DNA of 56,630 bases from Bacteroides timonensis (GTDB taxonomy: Bacteria > Bacteroidota > Bacteroidia > Bacteroidales > Bacteroidaceae). The stretch is taken from positions 1-56,630 of the forward strand of contig NZ_CBVI010000117.1 of NCBI RefSeq assembly GCF_000513195.1, given 5' to 3'. The notes beneath the pieces were generated by a model. That model had not been told where the DNA came from, ran no database searches, and saw only the letters and a list, made by a program, of their open reading frames with translations. The translations under genes were made by a program, and so were the position numbers. Below are positions 35,921 to 45,538 of this stretch, piece by piece. Numbering within the stretch: position 1 is the stretch's first letter; every line of letters begins with the position of its first letter.

Positions 35921-36893
35921 CGGAAAAACACTCGAAGATGTACGCGATTCGCTATATACCGGAAAAAGCGGCATTATCTTCCGCCAGGAACGCAAAGATG
36001 CCGGATTCCGTTCCGCATTATGTGCAGAGGTAGAGCGTCCTGACCTTAAACCGTTCATCCCACGCAATTTACGGCATTTCATGCCCGAGGAAGCTCAATA
36101 TGCTTATATGGCCACACGGTCGGCCCTCGAAAATGCAAAGCTGGATCAAGATTATATGGACAGAAATGAGATTGGCATTATCTATGGAAACGACTCCGTA
36201 GCTGAAGCTACCATGCAGGCGCTCGATAAGTTTCGTGAGTTCAAGGATACATCAGCTTGCGGCAGCGGTGCCATTTTTCAGTCGATGAACTCTACCGTGA
36301 CGATGAATCTTGCCTGCCTGTTCAAACTGCGCGGTATTAACCTGACGGCCTCAGTCGCATGTGCATCCGGTTCCCAGGCTATAGGATTAGCATACACACT
36401 TATACGTAGCGGAATGCAGGATTGCATTATATGAGGCGGTGCTCAGGAAACCAACTTATACAGCGTGGCTTCATTCGACGGCATCCAATCATTCTCTATA
36501 CGTGAAGACAATCCCGCCAAGGCCAGCCGTCCGTTCGACCGCGACGGTCTGGTACCCGGCAGTGGTGCGGCAACAGTAATCATAGAGAGTTACGAACATG
36601 CCGTGAAGCGAGGGGCACCCATACTCGCAGAAATAGTAAGTTGGGGATTCTGGGGCAATGGGGATCATATTTCCACTCCCAATGTAGCAGGGCCGGCCCG
36701 TTCGCTTAAATTGTGTCTGAACAAAGGGGGTATATCTCCCCAACAAATAGGTTATATCAATGCACATGCCACCTCTACACGTATCGGAGATAGCAGAGAA
36801 GCGTCAGCCACAGCTCAGATATTCGGCGATTGCAGGGTTCCTGTAACCTCCACCAAAAGCCAGACAGGGCATGAGATGTGGATGGCTGGTGCA
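35919..36893 (+). pseudogene. Beta-ketoacyl-ACP synthase fragment with internal stop
   Basis: One reading frame from 35919 encodes a FabB/FabF-like ketosynthase that lacks its first 15 or so residues (starts LGKTLEDVRDSLYTGKSGI) and its last roughly 90. The active-site Cys (ASVACASGSQ) and both His residues (NAHATST and TGHEMW) are present. A TGA at 36432-36434 replaces what is a Cys codon in the usual DCIICGGAQE motif, so translation would stop halfway. The relatives I have in mind sit in lipid or aryl-polyene-type gene clusters of Bacteroides; that placement is from memory. Both ends are deletion joints. Confidence 0.85.
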
Positions 36894-38018
36894 ATCGAAG
36901 GGGCACGCTTTCGGGTGAGAGGCACAACGACGCCCGCACTCAATAAAAATTGGTTCTTCGATGGCTATATGGCGTATGGAACGAGAGATGAAAAGCTGAA
37001 GTATAATGCCCTTGTTGAATATTCATTCAATGAACGCAAAGAATACGGCAAGGAATTTCCGATAAATTCAATCCGGCTTGAATATATGTATGATATTAAC
37101 AAGTTGGGACAGCAGTACATGTACACCAACAAAAATAATGTCCTTCTAAGTATCAGACGTCAGAAGGATACACGGGCAACTTATTTGCGACAGGCTGAGC
37201 TGACTTACTCTTACGAACAGTATAACGGACTGGCATATAATGCCATTGTTCGTAACCGTCGCGAATATGCCACGGAATATGCTGTTTTCGACCGTATCAA
37301 TGCAGACGGAACCATCAGCGATGTCAAGCACTATAATATGACGGAACTGGAACTGAAGCTCCGTTATGGCAAAAATGAAAAATTCTATCAGACTCGCAAT
37401 AGTCGTGTTCCAATTACATTTGATGCTTTAATCTTTAATTTCAGTCATGGCATGGCAAAGAAAAACCTGCTTGGCTCATCCTACGATTATCATCGTACGG
37501 ATATCGGCATACAGAAACGTTTCTGGTTTTCAGCTTTTGGATATATCGACATTATCACCAAAGCCGGAAAGGTATGGAGCAAAGTTCCGTATCCGCTGTT
37601 AATTCTGCCGAATGCAAACCTTTCTTATACCATTCAGCCGGAAGCTTATACGAATATGAACGCCATGGAGTTTATCAGTGACGAATATGTTTCCTGGGAT
37701 TTGACATACTATATGAATGGAAATCTTCTGAATCGTCTGCCTCTCATCAAGAAATTGAAAGCAAGGGAGATGTTCTGTTTCCGTGGTTTATGGGGACATC
37801 TGACGGAGAAGAATAATCCTAAGAATGGAGGGGACGGGCTATATCTTTTTCCAAAGGGTTCATATATATTAGGAAAGGCTCCTTATATGGAAGCAAGTGT
37901 GGGCGTTGAGAATATCTTTAAGTTCCTTCGCGTTGATTATGTCTGGCGATTAAACTATCGCAATCATCCGGACATTCAGACAAAGGGAATACGTTGTACA
38001 ATGAGACTATCATTCTAA
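36894..38018 (+). pseudogene. DUF5686-type outer-membrane protein, C-terminal fragment
   Basis: About 374 residues match the C-terminal beta-barrel of DUF5686/carboxypeptidase-regulatory-like outer-membrane proteins (normally about 800 residues). The fragment has NKNWFFDGYMAYGTRDEKLK, SIRLEYMYDINKLGQQYMY, QKRFWFSAFGYIDIITKAGK and the C-terminal VDYVWRLNYRNHPD ending in LSF. It is fused in frame to the ketosynthase fragment near 36891-36896, where AGAIEG leads into ARFRVRG. It has no start or signal peptide of its own, so it cannot be exported and is a relic. It converges on the SusD-like gene and shares the terminator at 38058-38111. Confidence 0.85.
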
Positions 38019-38057
38019 TATCTCAACTTCTTCAGTTATAACTCCGGATATTATACA

Positions 38058-38111
38058 AATTATCCCCTATGCCGGCATTATATATTAGTAATGCCTACAT
38101 AGGGGATTATT
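38058..38111. terminator. Two-way terminator hairpin
   Basis: Outer arms 38058-38071 and 38098-38111 pair at 13 of 14 positions (CCCCTATG core), and inner arms 38074-38080 and 38089-38095 (GGCATTA/TAATGCC) pair fully. A/T-rich flanks on both sides and convergent genes fit a terminator used from both directions. Confidence 0.75.
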
Positions 38112-38113
38112 AT

Positions 38114-39541
38114 TTAATTGAAGAAAGGTGCTACATATTCCGAAGATTTATTTTGTACGATAATCCGATTCATATTATATTTAATCACAACCGTTTTCGC
38201 TTCCTTATCCATCTCAAAAGCATCCATATCCTGATTCAAAGGAATGAAAGAAGGAATTTGTGCAGTGGTATATTCTGCTGCCGAAGGTGTATTTGCAGCT
38301 TCCGTTTCACATACCGGAAAACGAATGCCCAAGTCGGCTGCACGTCTGCCTTCTGCCATAAAGATTTCTTGTCGCATCAGATAAAGAACTTCTAAAAGCC
38401 CATCGACTGTGGTTGGGGCATCAATCATTTCTTCTGTAACGGAAGTACCGGAAATATAAGGAACAGAAATTAAATGAGGTGACTGACGGTCGAGCACAAG
38501 TCCGCTCCTGAATTCATCCTCGGAAGATGCGGCTACCCGGTATTCCGAACTGTTAGGATATTCTTTATACCCTCCGTTATAACGTCCTTCCAACTGATCA
38601 TTAATATCTGTTGCTACCGGACGATTGTTAACAAGCCTCAACAATGTTTTCAGAAAACCTTTTGCTCCGTTTACATCGTTGTCAGCTAAAGCAGCTTCAG
38701 CCAAAATCAAATAGGGTTCTTCCGCTTTGGCAATACAGATAGGACGTGCCTCTTTTGCCTTAGTCTGAAAATATTTCGGATCAAGGAAATCCAAACGAGG
38801 CAGTGGTTGGAAATTGGTGCCATAAATATATCCCTGAATAGAACTTATCACATTATTCTCCCCATCAAATGTCACCTGTTTTGTGAAATCCGTCGACAAC
38901 GTCAAGACATTGCTGGCATACTTCACTGCATTTACTTTATCTCCGAGCCGATAATAGGCACGGGCTATCAAGGTGTTGATAAATGCTGTTTCATCCGTAT
39001 CACTTGTAAATTTCAGAGCCTCCGTAAATGTAGAGATAGCCAGATTCAGGTTCTCCTTCCAGCCCTTTATCTCTCCCCCGTTTTCAACAGGGAGCGCCCG
39101 GAAATATTCTCCTGCCAGGAGATAAGAATATCCCTTGATATAATAGAGATTATAGCGTTGTTCATCTGTAGTAGTTGCATCGGCCTTAGCCACTACTTCT
39201 AATCCCTGGATCGCCGTTTCCCGCAATGTACCTACGTGACGCTGCAAATTGGTTACATCTATATCCGTATACAGGATAGTGGGAAAATCGAAAACCTTAC
39301 TACTCTGGCTATAGTTATTAAAATAATTATCGGAGAGTATTTCAGTCAATTCCACATACGAACCGATAATCGTGGCAAACGAACGGTTGGCTCCGTTCAC
39401 CCAAGTAGTCATGGCATTAGGAGTCTTCAAAAATGTATCTTCATCTACATTCGGATTAATGATCTCATTCGGTTGTAAAAGTTCACAAGACGAACAGGCA
39501 CAAGCCAGAGAAGCTATCAATATATAATTCTTAATGTTCAT
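38114..39541 (-). CDS. SusD/RagB-type outer-membrane lipoprotein
   Basis: The 475-residue lipoprotein has a lipidation signal with several candidate cysteines (C14, C16, C19 in LACACSSCE). The usual SusD features follow: a helical TPR-like core (YNLYYIKGYSYLLAGEYFRA, INTLIARAYYRLGDKVNAVKYA, EPYLILAEAAL) and the late EIFMAEGRRAADLGIRFP segment. SusD proteins sit on the cell surface as lids on a SusC channel and help bind a glycan, peptide or other ligand. It follows the SusC gene by 31 nt and shares its operon. No glycosidase, protease or sulfatase gene is next to it, so the ligand is unknown. Confidence 0.92.
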   Translation of the reverse strand: MNIKNYILIASLACACSSCELLQPNEIINPNVDEDTFLKTPNAMTTWVNGANRSFATIIGSYVELTEILSDNYFNNYSQSSKVFDFPTILYTDIDVTNLQRHVGTLRETAIQGLEVVAKADATTTDEQRYNLYYIKGYSYLLAGEYFRALPVENGGEIKGWKENLNLAISTFTEALKFTSDTDETAFINTLIARAYYRLGDKVNAVKYASNVLTLSTDFTKQVTFDGENNVISSIQGYIYGTNFQPLPRLDFLDPKYFQTKAKEARPICIAKAEEPYLILAEAALADNDVNGAKGFLKTLLRLVNNRPVATDINDQLEGRYNGGYKEYPNSSEYRVAASSEDEFRSGLVLDRQSPHLISVPYISGTSVTEEMIDAPTTVDGLLEVLYLMRQEIFMAEGRRAADLGIRFPVCETEAANTPSAAEYTTAQIPSFIPLNQDMDAFEMDKEAKTVVIKYNMNRIIVQNKSSEYVAPFFN

Positions 39542-39572
39542 ATCTATATTTATTTACGAGTTAAACCAATGA

Positions 39573-42500
39573 TTAAAAAGAGACACGTATCGTTCCCACG
39601 TACTGACGGGGAGTGGAATAAGAAGAGTAGTTCAATCCACCTACCGCTACTGCACCTTGCGAACGGGCACCTGCCAAGGCAGCTTCCGGGTCTACCGATG
39701 AGGCTGTAAAGGCAAACGGATTATAAACATTGAAAGCCAGATTGACTGATTTCAGATACTTCTTCAGCTTATAATCATAAGCTATTCCGATATTCCTGAT
39801 TTTCAGGAAATCTGATTTCTCTACGAAAAAGTTAGTGAAATTAAGCCAGTTAGCACCCTGGTCAAGTCCTTCCAGTGCTTTCTCTGGAATAGCATCGTCT
39901 TTCAAACCCTTTGAGAAACGGAACTGGCGGTCGAACGAATGTACATAAGCTCCATATTGATAATCACCGCTGAGCATGAACGAAAGATTCTTATAACTTG
40001 CCGACAAAGAGAAGTTACCATAAGCTGTAGGAAGTGTAGAGCCCAGATTCTGTAAAGGCAGAATTTCCTTCAGTGAGTTATCCGGATTCAGTACGGCCTT
40101 ATAACCACGGATGAAACCTACCGGTTCTCCTTCAGCTACCACCGTTTGAACCGTTCGCGAAGAGAAACCGCCAATAGCAAAAGGCACTGCATTACCAATA
40201 CTCAATACTTTATTATGATTCGTATTATAAGATGCATTCAGGCGAACATTCCAATCTTTTGTATCCACTAATTGCAGCCCTAGGCTCAATTCAATACCTT
40301 TATTCTCTATTTCACCGACATTAGACAAATAGTTGGCAGACTGACCGGATGAAGGGAGGGACGGGATACTGAAAAGAGCGTCTTTGGTCAGAGCATAATA
40401 ATAAGTAAATCCCAAATTCAATACACGATTGAAAAGCACAGCATTAAAACCGGCTTCATACGAATGTTTCTTTTCAGGTGCCAGATCCGGATTTCCATAT
40501 TTACCAAAAGAAGCGGCTTGCCCTCCCTGGAAAGAATTGAACGCCACAGTACGTTGATATTCAAAAGCAGGAGGATAACTACCGGCAATACCATAATTGG
40601 CCAGAATACGGAAACTGCTTACAAGATTATTCTCTTTCAGTCTCTGCATAAAAGGTTCTTCAGAGAGAACATAAGAAAGTCCTACTTTGGGATAATACTG
40701 CCAGCCTACATTGTCACCAAAAGCAGTATTATAGTCCGAACGCAATCCCAAATCAATGTAATAGCGGTCCAGGAAACCGATATTTTCCTGAATAAAGTAA
40801 CCGTAATTATACAGATAGCTTAGCCATTCATTAGAAGTTAACGTTCCCGCACCCTCTATTATCTGGGCACCATCACGTACGTTTGTTCCATTATATACCG
40901 ACTGGTGGTCATAAGTGCTAAAGAACTGGAAGCCTGCCGTAGAGATCAGACTAAAAACATCTTTATAACGATATTTATGCTGTCCGTTCAAATCCAAAGT
41001 CAGACCGAAATAGTTGCGGTCGAAGTTGGAGATACTGCCTGCATCTGAAGTTCCTTCCGGCTTCTGTTGGGTGTGAATCAGATATTCATTAGTTATGATG
41101 TTCTTATTGGTATTCAATCGATAATCTACTCCTAATACCCCTTTGAAAGTCAGATTAGCCAGAGGAGCATAGCTCAGAGATTGGGAAGTCTGAAAACGCT
41201 TTACGGACTCACGGTTGTTTTGCAATACCTCTGCTTTCGTAACAAAAGCCTTCATCTGAGCAAAAGTATAGTCATCCAAAGCGTCCAGATCAGCGCCATA
41301 ATTCACCAGTTCGCCCGCTGCATCCGTATACCTGAAATTGGTAGCCGCAGCGCCTTCCGTAAACCATAATCCGGTATATCCTCCCTGGTTACCATTGCGG
41401 CTTCTCGCAAAGTCTTCTATCACCATACCAAATGAATTCTGATATTCAAACTGTTCATTGAATTTCATTCTTGAACCGAAACGCAAGTCATATTTACGAT
41501 CCTCGTTACCATTCTTTATCAGAGTCCCCGTACCGTTACTCATGCTGCCGCCAAAACTATAACCGAACTTCTCTGTTCCACCGTCAAAGCCGATACGGTA
41601 CTTCTGTGTGAATCCTATCTGATGCAACAGCTCTTTGGTACGTTTAAAATGATAAAACTGGGAAGAAGCAATATCCGCCTCCAATTGAGTTTCGGCAAAG
41701 AACGTAGTCTTCTGCTCTGCTCCTTTCTTTGTAAAAATCTGAATAACGCCATTGGCCGCATCTGAACCATAGAGGGTAGTAGCCGCACCACCCGTCACAT
41801 ACTCAATGTGATCGATATTCTCCATCGGAATATCACCGATAGAACCGGTCACTGCACTGTTTCCGCTTAATGAGTTATTCAAAGTTGCACCTGTGTTCAT
41901 ATTATCCACACGCACTCCGTCTACATAAATCACGGGAGTAGAGTTAGAGAAAGCAGAAGATAGACCTCTTGACTTTACCAGTGAAGTTGCACCTGCCTGA
42001 CCACTGGACATCGTTATCTGCACATTGGGGAGAGCATTTTGCAACACCTGCTCTATACGCCCCTGTTTCATACGTTCCAGTTCCTTACTGCTGACAGTGG
42101 TTACATTCGATGATAACCGGCGTTTTTGCACCTCAGCCCCCTGGCCTGTTACCACAACCTCATCCAATTTGAAGTTATCCTGATCAAGTTCCACTTTCAA
42201 TTCATCGACCGGACTTATAGCAACCAGCTGCGTTTCATATCCTATATAGGACACTTTCAACTTGCTCCCTTGGGCAGCAGTTATTTGAAACACTCCATCT
42301 ATATCGGTAATGGTACCTACGGATGGATTATCATTCAAAACCAGTGTTACGCCTGCCAACCGTTCCCGCGTCTTCTTATCAAAAACAATTCCCTTCATCC
42401 TGATTGTAGAAGCTTTCTTGGAAACTTCTTTTTTGAATATCAGAATTGAATTGTTTTCGATCTTATACCCTATTGTAGCGGGTAGCAATTTCTCCAAGAC

Positions 42501-42716
42501 TTCTGCAATTTCCGCATTCTCTGTCTCAATACTGATTTTTGTATCTACATTAAGCACCTGCGAACTATAGGCTACCGTCAGCCCTGTCTGTTTCGTAATT
42601 CTGGCGAAAATTTCCTTTAAGGCAACTTCCCTACACTTCAGAGTTACTTTCTGAGCAGCCATAACAGAAGTCAAGCCCAGAAAAGCCATTAAAACAATCA
42701 AAATACCTCGTTTCAT
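39573..42716 (-). CDS. SusC/RagA-type TonB-dependent transporter with N-terminal STN domain
   Basis: The 1047-residue outer-membrane transporter takes up a ligand with energy from TonB. Order: signal peptide (about 1-20), STN domain (about 22-93, VTLKCREVALKEIFARITKQ), carboxypeptidase-D-like domain (about 107-180), TonB box/plug (LDEVVVTGQGAEVQKRRLSS, then GGAATTLYGSDAANGVIQIF near 310-330), and a beta-barrel ending in TIRVSF. The STN domain is the part that signals to a FecR protein in the periplasm. That fits the FecR and sigma factor genes upstream. The barrel passes its ligand with the SusD-like partner encoded next. Confidence 0.94.
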   Translation of the reverse strand: MKRGILIVLMAFLGLTSVMAAQKVTLKCREVALKEIFARITKQTGLTVAYSSQVLNVDTKISIETENAEIAEVLEKLLPATIGYKIENNSILIFKKEVSKKASTIRMKGIVFDKKTRERLAGVTLVLNDNPSVGTITDIDGVFQITAAQGSKLKVSYIGYETQLVAISPVDELKVELDQDNFKLDEVVVTGQGAEVQKRRLSSNVTTVSSKELERMKQGRIEQVLQNALPNVQITMSSGQAGATSLVKSRGLSSAFSNSTPVIYVDGVRVDNMNTGATLNNSLSGNSAVTGSIGDIPMENIDHIEYVTGGAATTLYGSDAANGVIQIFTKKGAEQKTTFFAETQLEADIASSQFYHFKRTKELLHQIGFTQKYRIGFDGGTEKFGYSFGGSMSNGTGTLIKNGNEDRKYDLRFGSRMKFNEQFEYQNSFGMVIEDFARSRNGNQGGYTGLWFTEGAAATNFRYTDAAGELVNYGADLDALDDYTFAQMKAFVTKAEVLQNNRESVKRFQTSQSLSYAPLANLTFKGVLGVDYRLNTNKNIITNEYLIHTQQKPEGTSDAGSISNFDRNYFGLTLDLNGQHKYRYKDVFSLISTAGFQFFSTYDHQSVYNGTNVRDGAQIIEGAGTLTSNEWLSYLYNYGYFIQENIGFLDRYYIDLGLRSDYNTAFGDNVGWQYYPKVGLSYVLSEEPFMQRLKENNLVSSFRILANYGIAGSYPPAFEYQRTVAFNSFQGGQAASFGKYGNPDLAPEKKHSYEAGFNAVLFNRVLNLGFTYYYALTKDALFSIPSLPSSGQSANYLSNVGEIENKGIELSLGLQLVDTKDWNVRLNASYNTNHNKVLSIGNAVPFAIGGFSSRTVQTVVAEGEPVGFIRGYKAVLNPDNSLKEILPLQNLGSTLPTAYGNFSLSASYKNLSFMLSGDYQYGAYVHSFDRQFRFSKGLKDDAIPEKALEGLDQGANWLNFTNFFVEKSDFLKIRNIGIAYDYKLKKYLKSVNLAFNVYNPFAFTASSVDPEAALAGARSQGAVAVGGLNYSSYSTPRQYVGTIRVSF

Positions 42717-42828
42717 TTTTATACGTTAAATGATTAATGAAATTAATTCAATATGATCTTTATACGTACTATTGACACAAAAGGTAAGCTAAAGTGTATA
42801 ACGGGAACATGTCTTTTACATGTCAATG

Positions 42829-43809
42829 CTATTTCATTCGTACCCGGATGGTATCTCCCTTCTGAAAACGGACAGGAGAGATTATTTCAAGTGTCTCCAT
42901 CACTTCTTCCAAAGAGGCTTTCTTCACGCAAAAAGTATAAGAATACTGATAGACAACCGTATCTCCGACACAGAAAGGGACACCGTAATGCAAATCCAAT
43001 TCTTTCAGCACTTCCTTCATCGGAGTATTCCGGAAATCGATCTCCTGTTCTTTCCAACGAATAAGCCCGCTTACTCCTTCCTGTAATTGAAGCATACAAG
43101 CGTTTTTCACCTTATTATATATAAGTGATTCGCCCGGACGCAAAGAGTATTCTTGCCGGTCACCATAAAGTAAATCTACCTGCCCTTCATCCAGTTCAAC
43201 TATGATGTCCGGTTCGCAAGCATAGGCCTGCAAATGAAAAGAAGTTCCTGTCACTCGGATAGAAGCTTTATCCAAATCAACAATGAAGGGTCTGTGAGAA
43301 TTCTTGCTCACCTCAAAATAAGCTTCCCCATCCAAAGTCACCCTACGCTCCGTCAGACCGAATTTATCTGGATAACAAAGACGGGAACCGGGATACAAGT
43401 AAACACGGGTACCATCCTGAAAAGCTATTTGCATCCGTTCTCCCTTCGCCACACGGATATCCTGGTAAAACGGAGGTTCAAAAAGAGAAACCTGCGTATT
43501 AAGATAGAGTAATATGGCTATAACAGCTGCAACGGGTACCACCACCGCTACCACTTTTAGAGTTAGTCCGGCAAAACGTCTTCTCGAAATTTTCTTTTGC
43601 AGATTGCAGAATACCCTTTTACGGGATTCTTCACAGACACCATCATCCATATTTTCTCTTTCCTCAAAGAAATCGGCATCCATTTGCGCAGCAAGATACG
43701 CCTGCCCTTCATTCGTAGCCAGCCAACGTCCCCACTCCCGTGCCTTTTCCTTACCGGCTTCACCAGCAAGTACCTTATTCATCATTACATCTTTTATTGC
43801 ATTCATCAA
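42829..43809 (-). CDS. FecR-type anti-sigma/sensor protein
   Basis: The 326-residue protein has a cytoplasmic N-terminal region, one membrane helix (about 82-101, VVAVVVPVAAVIAILLYL) and a periplasmic FecR domain (QDIRVAKGERMQIAFQDGTR, then TLDGEAYFEVSKNSHRPFIV) followed by a DUF4974 domain (IDFRNTPMKEVLKELDLHYG). It holds the adjacent sigma factor inactive until the STN domain of the SusC-type transporter reports ligand. Its start overlaps the sigma gene's stop by 4 nt. A 112-nt gap separates it from the transporter gene and may hold the target promoter of the sigma factor. Confidence 0.93.
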   Translation of the reverse strand: MMNAIKDVMMNKVLAGEAGKEKAREWGRWLATNEGQAYLAAQMDADFFEERENMDDGVCEESRKRVFCNLQKKISRRRFAGLTLKVVAVVVPVAAVIAILLYLNTQVSLFEPPFYQDIRVAKGERMQIAFQDGTRVYLYPGSRLCYPDKFGLTERRVTLDGEAYFEVSKNSHRPFIVDLDKASIRVTGTSFHLQAYACEPDIIVELDEGQVDLLYGDRQEYSLRPGESLIYNKVKNACMLQLQEGVSGLIRWKEQEIDFRNTPMKEVLKELDLHYGVPFCVGDTVVYQYSYTFCVKKASLEEVMETLEIISPVRFQKGDTIRVRMK

Positions 43810-44366
43810 TATAATTCTTTGAGGTAGTATTTCAATAACTGTATGGATTGTGTATAATAGTTCTTCACTGTTCCCACAGGTATATTCAGTTTATGAGCTA
43901 TCTCTTGATTATTCAACCCTTCATATATCTTCAGCAAACATATCTCCCGCTTAGCTCCCGGCAATTGCTTCACAGCCCGGTAGAAGCAACTCAGTTTTCT
44001 TTCTTCCTCCAGCTTTTCCTGCAAACCATCGTCTACAATATCATTTTCTTGCTGGATGTTTTCATATTGCCTGACTATCCATTCATTTTTATCACGAATC
44101 ATATTCAGAACATGATTCTTCGCCATTGTATAAAGGTAATTTTTCAGACTCACCGTAATGCAAACAGAAGAACGGGATTCCCATAAGCGCAAATATACCT
44201 GCTGAACCACGTCTTCAGCGAGTTCTCTGTCTTGCAAATACCTGCAAGACAAGGAGTATAGCATAGAATAGTACTTATTATATATCTGCGTAAATGCATC
44301 TTGACTGCCTTGTCTGAGCAAGGAAAGCAAGTACTCGTCCTCGTAAAAAGAGTCACCTGTCGCCAT
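43806..44366 (-). CDS. ECF RNA polymerase sigma factor, FecI type
   Basis: The 186-residue protein has sigma region 2 (YSLSCRYLQDRELAEDVVQQ, then VYLRLWESR) and region 4 (LPGAKREICLLKIYEGLNNQ, then EIAHKLNIPVGTVKNYYTQS). It would direct polymerase to the SusC/SusD genes when released from FecR. The sigma-FecR pair heads the operon. A -7 element (44392-44399) lies 25 nt upstream, so basal transcription probably uses the main sigma factor. Confidence 0.94.
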   Translation of the reverse strand: MATGDSFYEDEYLLSLLRQGSQDAFTQIYNKYYSMLYSLSCRYLQDRELAEDVVQQVYLRLWESRSSVCITVSLKNYLYTMAKNHVLNMIRDKNEWIVRQYENIQQENDIVDDGLQEKLEEERKLSCFYRAVKQLPGAKREICLLKIYEGLNNQEIAHKLNIPVGTVKNYYTQSIQLLKYYLKELY

Positions 44367-44391
44367 AATCGGAATATTTTAAAAGAAAATG

Positions 44392-44399
44392 CAAAAGTA
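44392..44399 (-). promoter_or_regulatory. Promoter -7 element for the sigma/FecR genes
   Basis: The minus strand reads TACTTTTG, 25 nt before the start codon at 44366. No TTTG at -33. Confidence 0.5.
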
Positions 44400-44458
44400 T
44401 GCCCAAGAGAAGGACTTTCCGGTTACAAGCAAATTATATTTCTGTTACAAGTCTCTGC

Positions 44459-44504
44459 CATATACTAAAAATGACCGCTTATGAGCGGTCATTTTTAGTA
44501 TATG
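44459..44504. terminator. Perfect 21-bp terminator hairpin
   Basis: Arms 44459-44479 and 44484-44504 are exact inverse copies around the loop TATG. The stem has a G/C-rich tip (ATGACCGCT) and an A5/T5 run, so it can terminate in both directions. On the minus strand it ends 9 nt after the glucosaminidase gene. Confidence 0.85.
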
Positions 44505-44513
44505 CAATCTATT

Positions 44514-45440
44514 TTATCTTAATCTTAATCTGTCACCTACTTCCGGTATATATTCATCATCTTTCCGATTCATCTTATACAGGTTCTTCAACCGTATACC
44601 ATATTTTTGTGAAATGGTATGCATGGAATCACCATCTTTCACAATGTAAACTGTATGTGGCTTAGAGGCTTTCTTTTTCTTACTTTTCAAATAGATAATA
44701 TCACCCGCTTCCAATGTATAATCCTTATGCAAATCATTATACTTCACCAGTTTCTTCCAACTGATATCGAATTCCTTACCCAGAAAACGGAAAGTATCGC
44801 CATCACGAGCTACAACATAAGCTATGTCATTAGCTATATATACCTGATGCGGATTAGCCAGCCAGGGTTTCTTCTTCAATTCCTTTGCCCACTTACGGGC
44901 TTCACGCTTACTCATGCCACGACTGTCATACTTATAAAGATCATAATCCTCTATGATTGTTATCAGTCGGTTAGCATAAGAGGGATCAGTTGCATATCCG
45001 GCTTTCTTCAGACCACGTGCCCAACCTTTATAATCTGTAACTTTCAGATCAAACAGGAAAGCGTAACGCGCGCCCCTTTTCAGAAAAGCGGAGTGATCTT
45101 CATAAGAGTCCCTGGGATTGCTGTATGCACGAAAACATTCATTGCGAGCATCATCATCATGACGCACCGTACGCCCACGCCAGTTACTACCGCATTTAAT
45201 GCCGAAATGATTATTACTTTTGCGTGCCAGTGCGCTCTGTCCGGCACCACTTTCAAGAAGCCCTTGTGCCAGGGTAATACTGGCAGGTATCTTGTGTTCC
45301 TTCATTTGTTGTACGGCAAGCGGAGCATACTTCTCTATATATTCCACGTAACGGGTATTCCGACGCTGCGCCTGGGCGGCAACGGTACAAACCAGAAGTG
45401 CCAGGATCGCAGTGAGTCTGATAGCGTTAATTCTATTCAT
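44514..45440 (-). CDS. Secreted glucosaminidase with two LysM domains
   Basis: The 308-residue protein has a signal peptide (about 1-25, cleavage after AAQAQ), a glucosaminidase domain (about 30-175) of the FlgJ/autolysin family and two LysM domains (about 200-240 and 260-307). The likely catalytic Glu is in ASITLAQGLLESGAGQSALA, and NHFGIKCGSNWRGRTV is a second family motif. Such enzymes cut the N-acetylglucosamine-N-acetylmuramic acid backbone of peptidoglycan, and LysM domains hold them to it. It is monocistronic, divergent from the cytidine deaminase gene. Confidence 0.92.
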   Translation of the reverse strand: MNRINAIRLTAILALLVCTVAAQAQRRNTRYVEYIEKYAPLAVQQMKEHKIPASITLAQGLLESGAGQSALARKSNNHFGIKCGSNWRGRTVRHDDDARNECFRAYSNPRDSYEDHSAFLKRGARYAFLFDLKVTDYKGWARGLKKAGYATDPSYANRLITIIEDYDLYKYDSRGMSKREARKWAKELKKKPWLANPHQVYIANDIAYVVARDGDTFRFLGKEFDISWKKLVKYNDLHKDYTLEAGDIIYLKSKKKKASKPHTVYIVKDGDSMHTISQKYGIRLKNLYKMNRKDDEYIPEVGDRLRLR

Positions 45441-45499
45441 ATCAGTAAAAGTTGAAGTACAAAAATCTTAAAAAGAATTGGAATTACCAATCTCTTTTC

Positions 45500-45507
45500 T
45501 AACTTTG
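45500..45507 (+). promoter_or_regulatory. Promoter -7 element for cytidine deaminase
   Basis: TAACTTTG matches TAnnTTTG. A TTGG lies about 18-19 nt upstream in the -33 position, a near match to TTTG. The ATG is at 45539. Confidence 0.6.
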
Positions 45508-45538
45508 TAACATTAATTACAATATACATCACTACCTT

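Noticed and set aside
44619..45455. 278-codon + strand frame
   Set aside because: It is antisense to the glucosaminidase/LysM gene, whose domains are clear.
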